DNA from: Blastococcus sp. CPCC 205250
Lineage (GTDB): Bacteria > Actinomycetota > Actinomycetes > Mycobacteriales > Geodermatophilaceae
DNA length: 64,000 bases
Assembly: GCF_019799925.1 (NCBI RefSeq)
Contig: NZ_JABGCG010000009.1
Location: 181,136-245,135, forward strand
Direction of reading: 5' to 3'
Shown one piece after another: positions 24,199 to 32,479 of the stretch (position 1 is the first letter of the stretch; every line of letters begins with the position of its first letter). A model generated the notes under the pieces. The model had not been told where the DNA came from, made no database searches, and was given only the letters and a program-made list of their open reading frames with translations. The translations under genes and the position numbers were made by a program.

Positions 24199-24348
24199 TC
24201 AGCGCGCGGCCGGCGTCGCCGGGGGGACGGCGGGCCTGCGGCGGGTCTCGAGCCGGAGCACGGGCTGGGTCAGCGCCAGCAGCTCGGTGCCGCAGGAGAC
24301 GCAGTAGGCACCACGCTGGTCGTGGGTGCCGCAGGTGGGGCAGGACAC
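24199..24348 (-). CDS. 49-residue zinc-ribbon microprotein
   Basis: A small protein from GTG 24348 with two CxxC knuckles: SCPTCGTHDQRGAYCVSCGT, spacing Cys-x2-Cys-x10-Cys-x2-Cys, then a Leu/Arg/Pro-rich tail. AGGAGAG lies 3 nt before the start, a strong ribosome-binding site, which supports translation. Its last codons abut the 2OG-oxygenase stop on the other strand. A zinc ribbon of this size may bind nucleic acid or a protein partner. Confidence 0.7.
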   Translation of the reverse strand: MSCPTCGTHDQRGAYCVSCGTELLALTQPVLRLETRRRPAVPPATPAAR

Positions 24349-24488
24349 GGGCTCTCCTCGATCCGGGAGTCCCTCGGGACTCGGAGGGCAGACGATGCCA
24401 GCCCCGCCCGCGGGGCTGGGCACGGTGGGACGGGTGGGACGGGTCGTCAGGCAATCGTCATGCAGCCGCCGGCCCCCGGACGCACACC

Positions 24489-24520
24489 GGCCGCGTCGTC
24501 GCGGGTGCGACGACGCGGCC
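24489..24520. terminator. Terminator hairpin
   Basis: GGCCGCGTCGTCGC (24489-24502), loop GGGT, GCGACGACGCGGCC (24507-24520): 14-bp perfect stem downstream of the minus-strand DUF4234 gene. The rest of 24349-24567 shows no gene. Confidence 0.8.
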
Positions 24521-24567
24521 GGGAAGAGCGGGCCGGGCCCAGCGAGCCTGGTCGAGCGGGCCGGGGG

Positions 24568-25101
24568 TCAGCGGGCGCCGAGGGACCGCCAGTACTCGTT
24601 CAGCGCGCTGTTCGTCTTCACGAACCACACGATCGGCCCCACGATGATGAGGAACCCCGGGATGTACCACAGGCCCGTGGCGCCGCTGACCGGCTTGGGC
24701 CGGCCCGCGCGCTCGTACATGTTCCCGACCTCGCTGCTGGTGAGGAAGGGCGAGGCGACCCCGATGAAGATGGCCAGGACCAGCGCGAGCGCGCCGCCGA
24801 GGCCGTTGCCGGTGTGCCGCTTCATCTCCTCGTGGACCTTGAAGTACCAGACGAGGCTGTAGATCCCCAGGGTCACGATGCACAGCAGGATCGCCATCCC
24901 GGTGCCGCGGACCTGCCCGATCGGGCCGGACGGCGCGAAGTACTGCCCCGAGGTGGGAGCCGCCGGCATCGGCCGGCCCCCGTAGGCGGCCTGTGGGCCG
25001 CCCTGCGGAGGGCCCTGCGGAGGGCCGTAGCCGGGCGGAGGGGGCGGCGGGTTCTGCGGCGCCGGGTAGGACGGCCCGCTCGGGTACTGGGAGGTGGACA
25101 T
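24568..25101 (-). CDS. DUF4234 domain membrane protein
   Basis: A 177-residue protein with a Pro/Gly/Tyr-rich cytoplasmic N-terminus of about 65 residues (runs such as PPPPPPGYGPP), then the DUF4234 core: GMAILLCIVTLGIYSLVWYF (helix one with the IYxxxWY motif), KVHEEMKRHTGN, a second helix ALALVLAIFIGVASPFL, and a third, YIPGFLIIVGPIVWFVKT, ending LNEYWRSLGAR. The family is membrane-located and uncharacterised. It is followed by the 14-bp hairpin. Confidence 0.88.
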   Translation of the reverse strand: MSTSQYPSGPSYPAPQNPPPPPPGYGPPQGPPQGGPQAAYGGRPMPAAPTSGQYFAPSGPIGQVRGTGMAILLCIVTLGIYSLVWYFKVHEEMKRHTGNGLGGALALVLAIFIGVASPFLTSSEVGNMYERAGRPKPVSGATGLWYIPGFLIIVGPIVWFVKTNSALNEYWRSLGAR

Positions 25102-25250
25102 GTCGCCCCGCTTCTCGCGTCGGCCGGCGGGCTCTCCGCGGCCGGGAGCAAGCTAGACGAGCCGCCGCCGGCCGCCCAGGGGTCTGCGCACGACCTGCAC
25201 CGGTGGCGCACCGGGCGTCCCGCAGGTGCTCTCCTGCCCCGGCAGTGCCG

Positions 25251-25712
25251 TCAGTCGCGGACGACGGCGACGAGCCGGTCGAGGAACGGGACCTGGCCGC
25301 GGACGAGCTTGCGCCGGGCCTCGGCCAGGCCGAACCACCCGGCGCGGTCGATCTCCGGGAACTCCTGCACCCGGCCCGACCGCGGCGGCCACTCGAGCGG
25401 GAAGGTGTTGCTGACGCAGGCCGCGGCATCGAGGTCGCCCTCGGCCGCCCACACCGCCAGGACCTTCCCCGAGGCCCGCAGTTCACCCAGCGGCGCCAGC
25501 GCCCCGGCCGGCACCGGACTGCCCAGCTCCTCGGCGAACTCGCGACGCGCCGCGACCTCGGCGTCCTCGCCGTCGGCGTACTCGCCCTTGGGGATCGACC
25601 AGGCGCCGTCGTCCTTGCGAGCCCAGAAGGGCCCGCCCATGTGGCCGAGCAGCACCTCGCGACCGGTGGGCCCGATCCGGTGCAGCAGCACCCCCGCACT
25701 CCGTCTCGGCAC
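25251..25712 (-). CDS. NUDIX hydrolase (COG4119-like)
   Basis: A 153-residue NUDIX protein. The opening PRRSAGVLLHRIGPTGREVL and the segment FWARKDDGAWSIPKGEY are typical of this branch; the NUDIX box GEDAEVAARREFAEELGSP matches GX5EX7REUXEEXGU. Probably hydrolyses a nucleoside diphosphate derivative; the substrate is unknown. GTG 25712 follows the isochorismatase stop by 19 nt. A weak leaderless-type CAGGGT lies 6 nt upstream, so it may have its own promoter. Confidence 0.9.
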   Translation of the reverse strand: MPRRSAGVLLHRIGPTGREVLLGHMGGPFWARKDDGAWSIPKGEYADGEDAEVAARREFAEELGSPVPAGALAPLGELRASGKVLAVWAAEGDLDAAACVSNTFPLEWPPRSGRVQEFPEIDRAGWFGLAEARRKLVRGQVPFLDRLVAVVRD

Positions 25713-25731
25713 CCGCCCACCCTGGCACGGT

Positions 25732-26364
25732 CTACAGGTGGGCGAGCGCCTCGGGGAGCTCGACGACGTCGGCGTACTTGGCGTCGAGGTCGGCGAGGTT
25801 GTTGTCGTGCAGCGCCGGGGTCCGGTCGGCGCACGCCTGGCGCACCACCTGCGGGCGGAACCCGGCGTTGAGGGCGTCCATGGCGGTGGCCCGCACGCAG
25901 CCGGAGGTGGAGACGCCGGCGATCACCACCGTGTCCACCCCGGCCGCGTGCAGGGTCGACGCCAGCGAGGTGCCGGCGAACCCCGAGGCGTACTGCTTGA
26001 CGACGACGACCTCGCCGGCCGCCGGCGCCAGGGTCGGCTCCCCCCACCCGCCGGGCGCCCCGTCGGCGAAGCAGGCCAGCGCCGGCACCTTGCGCACGAA
26101 CAGCCCGCCGTCGGCCAGGTCCGGGGCGTAGCGGACGACGGTCCACAGCACCGGCACTCCCCCGGCGCGGGCCGCGGCGACCAGCCGGCCGGTGGCGTCG
26201 ACCGCCGGGCCGGGCTCGGGCAGGCCGAACGGGCCGTCGGGCTCGGTGTAGGCCCGCACGAGGTCGATGACCAGCAGGGCCGGCCGGGTGCCCCAGCCGA
26301 CCCGGCCGGAGAACGCCGTGCCGTGCGGGCCGGTCGCTGCGCCGGCCTCGTGCGGGCCGGCCAT
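25732..26364 (-). CDS. Isochorismatase-fold amidase, carbamoylsarcosine-amidase-like
   Basis: A 210-residue cysteine hydrolase. Catalytic triad residues are visible: Asp in LLVIDLVRAYTEP, Lys in VVVKQYASGFAGT and Cys in GVSTSGCVRATAMDAL. The ending HDNNLADLDAKYADVVEL resembles N-carbamoylsarcosine amidohydrolase. ATG 26364 overlaps the HyuB stop by one base (TGATG). Coupling to an ATP-dependent hydantoinase suggests the pair N-methylhydantoin to N-carbamoylsarcosine to sarcosine, but other ureido-acid substrates are possible. Confidence 0.85.
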   Translation of the reverse strand: MAGPHEAGAATGPHGTAFSGRVGWGTRPALLVIDLVRAYTEPDGPFGLPEPGPAVDATGRLVAAARAGGVPVLWTVVRYAPDLADGGLFVRKVPALACFADGAPGGWGEPTLAPAAGEVVVVKQYASGFAGTSLASTLHAAGVDTVVIAGVSTSGCVRATAMDALNAGFRPQVVRQACADRTPALHDNNLADLDAKYADVVELPEALAHL

Positions 26365-28235
26365 CAGACCCAGACCGGCCGGCTCGGCGCCGGGAGGCCG
26401 GTCTCCTCCTCGCAGCGGGCGAGCAGTTCCTCGATCGGCGGGCCCATGTCGAACACGGGGAGCTCCGCCGGCCGGTCGGCGCGCATCTGCTCCCGCAGCG
26501 CCTGCGTGGCGTCGGCGTCGACCGCGCCGTCCCCGGTGAGGACGACGCCGTAGCGCCGCGCGCCCTCGGCGGTGACCAGCCCGCGGCGGACCTCGAGCTC
26601 GACCAGGGAGGGGTCGCGCTCGAGCGGGTCGCCCCACCCGCCGCCGCCCCAGGTGACGAAGTGCAGCACGTCGCCGGGCGCCACCGGGACGTCGTGGCAC
26701 TTGCTCGGCAGCACCTGACGCGTGCCGTCGGCCCGCTCGAGCCACTTGGTGCCGCGCGCGCCGGGGTGCCCGCCGTTGACGCCCCACGGGTAGGTCAGCC
26801 AGCGGTCGTCGTGGATGGCGATGGTGCCCGGCTCGTCGAACCGGTAGGCCACGTCGACGCCGTTGCCCCCGCGGTGCAGGCCGGGGCCGCCGGTGTCGGC
26901 GACGGTCTCCCACGTCTCGATCCGCAGCGGGTAGTAGGACTCGAGGTACTCGCACGGGATGTTGGTGAAGCTCGGCCACAGCGAGTGCCCGTCGGGCCCG
27001 TCACCCAGCGGCCGGCCCGGGATGCCGCCGAAGCCGATCGAGTACAGCTGGAACCACTCCCCCTTCCGCTCGCCGGTGGAGTAGTGCCCCGAGTACATGA
27101 AGTGTGGCGAGGATGAGAAGCCCGCCGCGTTGAGCAGCGCCGGGTTGGTCTGCCCCAGCAGACCGCCGAACAGGTCGAACACCCGCCCGATGCCGTGGTT
27201 GCGGCCGTTGAGCGACGCCGGGTGCCTGGGCTTCCAGTACGACCCGTCCGGGATCGTGACGTCCACCAGCGGGTAGAAGCCGTCGTTCCACAGGATCTGC
27301 GGGTCGGCGACGGTGATCATGTAGATCCCGAAGAACATCCGGGTCAGGTTCTCGTTGATGTAGTAGTTGATCGGCCCGGCCGCCTGCGGCGAGGAGCCGG
27401 TGAAGTCCAGGTGCACCTTGTCGCCGGTGCGGGTCAGCGACAGCTTCAGCTCGTAGGGGCCGTTGCCCACGCCGTCGTCGCAGATGTAGTCGGTGAAGGA
27501 GAGCGTGCGGCCCTCCTCGAAGACCATCGACAGCAGCACCTTCATCGCGTCGTGGTTGCGCTGCAGCAGGGCGTCCAGCGCCGAGAGGTAGGTCGCCGTC
27601 CCGAACCGCTGGCACATCTCGACCACCCGCCGCGAGGCGGTGCGGCAGGCGGCGACCAGGCCGTTGAGGTCGGCCCGGTTCCAGTCGGGCATGCGGACCT
27701 GGTTGAGGATGATCCGCAGCGCGTCCTCGTTGAGCTCGCCCCGGCGGTAGAGCTTGAAGGGCGGGATGACCACGCCCTCCTCGTAGATGGTGAGCGCGTC
27801 GGTGGGCATGGAGCACGGGGTCTTGCCGCCGACGTCGGACATGTGGCCGAACATCGACGCCCAGCCCACCACCCGGCCCTCGTGGAAGACCGGGACGACG
27901 ACCAGCCAGTCGTTGGCGTGGCTGATCGCCGCGCCGCAGGCGTACGGGTCGCTGGTCAGCAGGACGTCGCCCTCCTCGACGGTGTCGTCGAAGCCCTCGA
28001 GGAAGTCGGGTATGGAGAGGCCGAACTGGCCGACGACCATCTTCCCGTCGGGGTCGGCGATCAGCGGGAACTCGTCGTGCTGCTCGCGGATGCCCGGCGA
28101 GAGCGCGGTGCGGAACAGCACCTCGTCCATCTCGTAGCGGGCGTTGCGCAGCCCGTTCTCGATGAGGTCGAGGGTCACCGGGTCGACGTCGGCCTTCTCG
28201 ACGGCGCCGGTCGCGGTCTCGATGATCCGTGCCAT
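26364..28235 (-). CDS. hyuB: Hydantoinase/oxoprolinase subunit B
   Basis: A 623-residue HyuB-family protein: MARIIETATGAVEKADVDPV then LIENGLRNARYEMDEVLFRT, EGDVLLTSDPYACGAAISHA (typical SNDPY-like motif), GSSPQAAGPINYYIN and a late DVLHFVTWGGGGWGDPLERD. It partners HyuA in ATP-dependent opening of a five-membered imide ring (hydantoin or oxoproline). ATG 28235 has GGAGGG upstream and lies 3 nt after the HyuA stop. Substrate inferred from the downstream amidase. Confidence 0.93.
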   Translation of the reverse strand: MARIIETATGAVEKADVDPVTLDLIENGLRNARYEMDEVLFRTALSPGIREQHDEFPLIADPDGKMVVGQFGLSIPDFLEGFDDTVEEGDVLLTSDPYACGAAISHANDWLVVVPVFHEGRVVGWASMFGHMSDVGGKTPCSMPTDALTIYEEGVVIPPFKLYRRGELNEDALRIILNQVRMPDWNRADLNGLVAACRTASRRVVEMCQRFGTATYLSALDALLQRNHDAMKVLLSMVFEEGRTLSFTDYICDDGVGNGPYELKLSLTRTGDKVHLDFTGSSPQAAGPINYYINENLTRMFFGIYMITVADPQILWNDGFYPLVDVTIPDGSYWKPRHPASLNGRNHGIGRVFDLFGGLLGQTNPALLNAAGFSSSPHFMYSGHYSTGERKGEWFQLYSIGFGGIPGRPLGDGPDGHSLWPSFTNIPCEYLESYYPLRIETWETVADTGGPGLHRGGNGVDVAYRFDEPGTIAIHDDRWLTYPWGVNGGHPGARGTKWLERADGTRQVLPSKCHDVPVAPGDVLHFVTWGGGGWGDPLERDPSLVELEVRRGLVTAEGARRYGVVLTGDGAVDADATQALREQMRADRPAELPVFDMGPPIEELLARCEEETGLPAPSRPVWV

Positions 28236-28238
28236 GGG

Positions 28239-30302
28239 TCAGCCCTCCACCGGGTTGATGAGCAGCGAGCCGGACGCGTGCACGGTGGCGGCGTGCCCGG
28301 GCAGGACGAGGGTGGTCGAGTCCATCTCGGTGACGACGGCGGGACCGGGGACCACGTCGCCGGCCCGCAGCCGGGCTCGGTCGTAGACGCCGGCCGGCAC
28401 GTGCGCGCCGCCCACGTAGACCCGCCCGTCGGCCACCTTCGCCGCGGCCGGGTCGCCGTCGCCCTCGGGCAGCCGCACCGCGGCGACGTCGGGGCGCGGG
28501 CCGGTGACCGTGGCGCGGGCGTTGACCAGCTCGTGGTCGACGGTGAGCAGGAAGGAGAAGAGCCGGTCGTGCTCGGCGTCGAACGTGGCGCCCAGCCGCT
28601 CGAGCGCGGTGTCCGGGTCCTCCAGCCACGCGGGGTCGACCTCGACCGGGATCTCGAAGCCCTGCCCGTGGTAGCGGACGTCGACCTGGTAGCCGACGGT
28701 CTGCTGCGCGCGGTCCAGGCCCTGCGCGGCGAGCCGGGCGCCGGCGTCGTCGGCGAGCTCCCGCAGCACCTGCACGAGGTCGGCCCCGCTCAGCTCGCCG
28801 AAGCGGCGCAGCACGGTGCGCGCGGACTCGTCGCGGCGGCTGGTGGTCGCGTCGCCCAGCGCGTTGAGGATGCCCGGCGCCGGCGGCACGATCACCGGCC
28901 ACGCGCCGGTGAGCACGCCGAGGGCGTTGGCGTGCAGCGGCCCCGCACCGCCGAAGGCGACCAGGGCGAAGTCGCGGGGGTCGAAGCCCTGCTGGACCGA
29001 GACCAGCCGGACCCCGCCGAGCATGTTCTCGTTGACGATGTCGACGATCCCGGCCGCGGCCGCCTCGACCGACTCCAGGCCCATCGCCTCGGCGACCTTG
29101 CCCACCGCGGCGCGGGCCGCCTCGACGTCCAGGCTGATCTCGCCGCCGGCCAGCGACGTCGGCAGGTAGCCGAGCACGACGTTGGCGTCGGTGACCGTCG
29201 GCTCCGTGCCGCCCTTGCCGTAGGCCGCGGGTCCGGGGTCGGCGCCGGCCGACTGCGGGCCCACGCGCAGCGCGCGGGTCAGCTCCGGCACGTGCGCGAT
29301 CGAGCCGCCGCCCGCGCCGACGGTGCGCACGTCGACGCTGGAGGCGCGCACGGTGAGGTCCCCGACCTTGGTCTCCCGGCCGATCCGCGGGCGGAGGCCC
29401 TGCACGAGCCCGACGTCGGTGGACGTGCCGCCCATGTCGAAGGTGAGGACGTCGGCGAAGCCGGCCTGCTCGGCGGCCCACACCGCGCCGGTGACCCCGC
29501 CGGCCGGCCCGGACAGCAGCATCGTGACCGGGGCGTCGACGGCACTGGGCGCCGAGGACAGCCCGCCGTCGCTGCGCAGGATGGCCAGCTCGCCGCGCAC
29601 CCCGCCGTCGGCGAGCTGGTCGGCGAGGTTCTGCACGTACCGCTTCACCTGCGGCTGGACGTAGCCGTTGGCGACGGTGGTGAGCGTCCGCTCGTACTCG
29701 CGCATCTCGGGCAGCACGTCGGAGGACAGCGACACGGGGACGCCGGGCAGCACCTCGGCGGCGATCTGGGCGATCCGGCGCTCGTGCGCGGGGTCGGCGA
29801 AGGAGTTGATGAGGCTCACGGCCAGCGCCTGGACGCCGCTGCCGGCCAGCGACCCCAGCTTCGCGCGGACGTCGTCCTCGTCGAGCTCGCGGACGACCGA
29901 GCCGTCGCTGGCGATGCGCTCGTCGACCTCGACGGTGTTCTCCAGCGCGGCCAGCGGCTCGGGCTTGGGCCAGATGATCCAGCCGGCCAGGCCGCCGGGG
30001 ACGAACGACCGCGCGATCTGCAGCACCTGGCGGAACCCGCGCGTGGTCACCAGGCCGACCGTCGCACCCTTGCCCTCGAGGATCGCGTTGGTCGCCACGG
30101 TCGTGCCGTGCAGCACCGACTCGACCTCGGACAGGTCGATGCCGGCCTCGGCGCAGGCCTTGGCGATGCCGGTGAGGACGCCGACGGACTGGTCCGCGGG
30201 GGTCGAGGCGGTCTTGGCCCGCCAGGTGCGGCCGCTGCCCTCCTCGACCAGCAGGACGTCGGTGAAGGTGCCGCCGACGTCCACTCCGAGCCGGTAGCTC
30301 AT
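28239..30302 (-). CDS. hyuA: Hydantoinase/oxoprolinase subunit A
   Basis: A 687-residue ATP-binding subunit of the ATP-dependent hydantoinase. It opens MSYRLGVDVGGTFTDVLLVE, the phosphate-binding actin-like motif, continues with VLHGTTVATNAILEGKGATV and LTFDMGGTSTDVGLVQGLRP, and closes with the C-terminal SLLINPVEG. AGGAGGGG precedes ATG 30302. First gene of hyuA-hyuB-amidase on the minus strand, transcribed away from the GntR gene. Confidence 0.93.
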   Translation of the reverse strand: MSYRLGVDVGGTFTDVLLVEEGSGRTWRAKTASTPADQSVGVLTGIAKACAEAGIDLSEVESVLHGTTVATNAILEGKGATVGLVTTRGFRQVLQIARSFVPGGLAGWIIWPKPEPLAALENTVEVDERIASDGSVVRELDEDDVRAKLGSLAGSGVQALAVSLINSFADPAHERRIAQIAAEVLPGVPVSLSSDVLPEMREYERTLTTVANGYVQPQVKRYVQNLADQLADGGVRGELAILRSDGGLSSAPSAVDAPVTMLLSGPAGGVTGAVWAAEQAGFADVLTFDMGGTSTDVGLVQGLRPRIGRETKVGDLTVRASSVDVRTVGAGGGSIAHVPELTRALRVGPQSAGADPGPAAYGKGGTEPTVTDANVVLGYLPTSLAGGEISLDVEAARAAVGKVAEAMGLESVEAAAAGIVDIVNENMLGGVRLVSVQQGFDPRDFALVAFGGAGPLHANALGVLTGAWPVIVPPAPGILNALGDATTSRRDESARTVLRRFGELSGADLVQVLRELADDAGARLAAQGLDRAQQTVGYQVDVRYHGQGFEIPVEVDPAWLEDPDTALERLGATFDAEHDRLFSFLLTVDHELVNARATVTGPRPDVAAVRLPEGDGDPAAAKVADGRVYVGGAHVPAGVYDRARLRAGDVVPGPAVVTEMDSTTLVLPGHAATVHASGSLLINPVEG

Positions 30303-30320
30303 GGACCCCTCCTCTTCTCG

Positions 30321-30390
30321 GTGGTGCTCCGTGGTGCTGCGGTCGTGGTGGTGCGGTGCTGCGGTCCTGTGGTGGTGTCGGCGTGGTGCC
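30321..30390. repeat. G/T-rich imperfect repeats, non-coding
   Basis: Seventy bases built from GTGGTGCTSC and TGCTGCGGTC units (for example 30321, 30331 and 30336, 30357) between hyuA and the GntR gene. No coding frame is supported; it may act as spacer or affect hyuA initiation. Confidence 0.55.
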
Positions 30391-30391
30391 G

Positions 30392-31069
30392 TCACTCGGG
30401 GAGCGGCTCCAGCGCGCTGGCGGCGGCCGCGCGGACCATGACCACGCGGGCGTTGCGGATGTGCGCGGTCATCACCGCCCGGGCCCACTCGGCGTCGCCG
30501 GCGCGCATCGCGGCCACGATCTCGACGTGGTGGGCGAGGCTGCGGCACAGCGAGGCGTCGTCGTAGGCGTGGAAGTTGCGGACGACGATCGGCGGGTGGA
30601 TCACCCCGGCCAGCGCGGCGGCCAGTGCCGGGTGCCCGGCCAGCGCGGCCAGCCGGTCGTGGAAGGCGCGGTTCAGCGGCACGAGCGCGTCGAGGTCCTG
30701 CTGCGGCCCCGGCCGCCCGGTCGTCTCCATCCGGACGGCGAGGTCCTCGAGCTCCTCGAGGTCGCCGGCGCCGGCCGCCGCGACGGCCAGCGCCGTGACC
30801 TGCGGCTCCAGCAGCGCGCGCAGTTCGAACACGCCCTCCAGCTCGTCGACGCTCCAGGTGGCCACGCGGGCGCCGCGGTTGGGCACGAGCTGCACCAGGC
30901 CCTCGGCGGCGAGCCGGGACAGCGCCTCGCGCACGGGGGTGCGGCTGACGCCCAGCCGCTCGGCGAGCTCCACCTCCCCGAGGCGGGCGCCGGCCGGGAG
31001 CTCGCCGCGCAGGATCACCTCGCGCAGCGTGTCCATCGCCCGCTCGGCGGACGTCACCGGACGTGTCAC
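30392..31069 (-). CDS. FadR-type GntR repressor
   Basis: A 225-residue GntR/FCD regulator. The winged helix-turn-helix spans about residues 10-70: LREVILRGELPAGARLGEVE, ELAERLGVSRTPVREALSRL and AEGLVQLVPNRGARV. The FCD sensory domain follows with metal-binding candidates HDRL, H in FHAYDD and HHVEIVAAM. GTG 31069 has GAGGGG at about 8 nt. Two TTGTATGCA operators flank its promoter (31090-31099 and 31153-31162). Likely represses the hyu operon and the divergent lyase. Confidence 0.9.
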   Translation of the reverse strand: MTRPVTSAERAMDTLREVILRGELPAGARLGEVELAERLGVSRTPVREALSRLAAEGLVQLVPNRGARVATWSVDELEGVFELRALLEPQVTALAVAAAGAGDLEELEDLAVRMETTGRPGPQQDLDALVPLNRAFHDRLAALAGHPALAAALAGVIHPPIVVRNFHAYDDASLCRSLAHHVEIVAAMRAGDAEWARAVMTAHIRNARVVMVRAAAASALEPLPE

Positions 31070-31089
31070 GGACCACACCCCTCGGGAAG

Positions 31090-31099
31090 TTGTATGCAA
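31090..31099. promoter_or_regulatory. GntR operator 1
   Basis: TTGTATGCAA, a near-palindrome of the FadR-subfamily type, 21 nt before the GntR start. Confidence 0.7.
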
Positions 31100-31152
31100 C
31101 CTAGGGCGGACGGCTTCCGCTGGGCAATCCCGGACGCGTAAATTCCGCGTGA

Positions 31153-31162
31153 CTGCATACAA
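31153..31162. promoter_or_regulatory. GntR operator 2
   Basis: CTGCATACAA, the inverted copy of operator 1 (TTGTATGCAG on the minus strand), 12 nt before ATG 31175 of the divergent lyase. Centre-to-centre distance to operator 1 is 63 nt, six helical turns. Confidence 0.7.
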
Positions 31163-31174
31163 GAGGGGGCCGCC

Positions 31175-32065
31175 ATGGGAGACCTGCTAGGAACGCGCCG
31201 ACCGTCGCAAGCGGCGCGGCTGCGGGAGCTGCTGGCCGCGCCGCAGCCGCTGGTCGCCCCGGGCGCCTACGACGCGCTGTCGGCACGCCTGGTCGAGCAG
31301 GCGGGCTTCGACGTCGTCTACATGACCGGTTTCGGGACGACGGCCTCGCTGATCGGCCGCCCCGACGTGGGCCTGCTGACCGGCGCGGAGATGGCCGACA
31401 ACGCCCGCCGCATCGCCGCCGCCGTCGACGTCCCGGTGATCGCCGACGCCGACACCGGCTACGGCAACGCCATCAACGTGGTGCGCACCGTGCAGCTGTA
31501 CGAGCAGGCCGGCGTCGCCGGCATCCAGCTCGAGGACCAGGTGATGCCCAAGAAGTGCGGGCACATGAGTGGCAAGGCGATCATCGGCACCGAGGAGATG
31601 GCCGGGAAGCTGCGCGCCGCCGCCGAGGCCCGCCGCGATCCCGACACGGTGATCATCGCGCGCACCGACGCGGTCGCCACCCACGGGATCGACGAGGCGA
31701 TCGGCCGGGCCCGCGCCTACGCCGAGGCCGGTGCCGACCTGCTGTTCGTCGAGGCGCCGACCTCCGAGGCCGACATCGAGCGCGTCGCGACCGAGTTGCG
31801 CGGCGTCGCGCCGCTGCTGTTCAACTGGGCCGAGGGCGGCCGGACGCCGCCGCTGTCGCTGGACCGGATCGGCGAGCTCGGGTTCTCGCTGGTGATCTAC
31901 CCGATCGGCACGCTGCTGGCGGCCACCGCCGGGATGCGCTCCCTGCTGGCCTCGCTCCGGGCCGACGGCGTGCCCGCCCTGGACGGGCTGCCGGCGTTCG
32001 ACGAGTTCACCGGCCTCATCGGGCTGCCCGAGGTGCAGGACCTGGAGCAGCGCTTCCGCGGCTGA
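31175..32065 (+). CDS. Isocitrate lyase/PEP mutase family lyase
   Basis: A 296-residue TIM-barrel enzyme. Motifs: PGAYDALSARLVEQAGFDVV, VPVIADADTGYGNAINVVRT (metal-binding Asp), GIQLEDQVMPKKCGHMSGK with the catalytic-loop Cys of the KKCGH motif, and VIIARTDAVATHGIDEAI. Relatives include 2-methylisocitrate lyase, dimethylmalate lyase and oxaloacetate decarboxylase. Divergent from the GntR gene and controlled by the same operators, so probably acts in the same degradation route, handling a C4-C6 acid. Exact substrate unknown. Confidence 0.9.
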   Translation: MGDLLGTRRPSQAARLRELLAAPQPLVAPGAYDALSARLVEQAGFDVVYMTGFGTTASLIGRPDVGLLTGAEMADNARRIAAAVDVPVIADADTGYGNAINVVRTVQLYEQAGVAGIQLEDQVMPKKCGHMSGKAIIGTEEMAGKLRAAAEARRDPDTVIIARTDAVATHGIDEAIGRARAYAEAGADLLFVEAPTSEADIERVATELRGVAPLLFNWAEGGRTPPLSLDRIGELGFSLVIYPIGTLLAATAGMRSLLASLRADGVPALDGLPAFDEFTGLIGLPEVQDLEQRFRG

Positions 32066-32072
32066 CCGGTCG

Positions 32073-32195
32073 TCAGCGTGGCGCGGCGGTCCGGCCGGGC
32101 CGGGTCCAGCTGGAGCGGACCCGCACGATGGTCGTGGCGCGGGCGCGCTGGCAGTCGGCGCAGCGACGGCCCGGGGTGCAGGACGGACAGGACAT
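32073..32195 (-). CDS. 40-residue CxxC microprotein
   Basis: A small protein from ATG 32195 with GGGAGGT 5 nt upstream, a strong ribosome-binding site. Sequence starts MSCPSCTPGRRCADCQRARA: Cys-x2-Cys-x7-Cys-x2-Cys, then a basic tail. It lies between the lyase and the giant helicase and has no detectable homology by eye except similarity of plan to the 49-residue zinc ribbon at 24199. The remaining 32196-32479 interval shows only the helicase promoter. Confidence 0.6.
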   Translation of the reverse strand: MSCPSCTPGRRCADCQRARATTIVRVRSSWTRPGRTAAPR

Positions 32196-32466
32196 CGGGG
32201 ACCTCCCTCGGAGTCGGTGCCGCGCACCGTGGCAGCACCGCCGCCCGTGCGGGGCCCCCGACGCGCCGGTGCGACAGGACGTCATCCGTGCGACATCGGC
32301 CGTTCCGCCGCGGCGCGGCCGCGGTGCCCGCGCGGATCGGCAGCCGGCGCAGCCTGCGGCACCGCCGCGGGTCGACGGGACGCATCTCACCGCCACGGCC
32401 GTCCCCGTCCGTCACACCCGCCACAGACGCCGCCCCGGCCTGACCGGACCGGTCCGTCCGGACCGG

Positions 32467-32472
32467 TAGACA
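32467..32472 (+). promoter_or_regulatory. -10 element of a leaderless promoter (helicase)
   Basis: TAGACA, gap GGACACC (7 nt), ATG 32480; last base deviates from TANNNT. Confidence 0.5.
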
Positions 32473-32479
32473 GGACACC

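Noticed and set aside
30321..30390. G/T-rich stretch as a coding region or CRISPR-like repeat
   Set aside because: No supported frame and no regular unit; it is simple-sequence spacer DNA.
27195..30566. 1123-codon plus-strand frame opposite hyuA/hyuB
   Set aside because: No domain or ribosome-binding site; low-complexity His/Arg/Val composition; real genes lie on the other strand.
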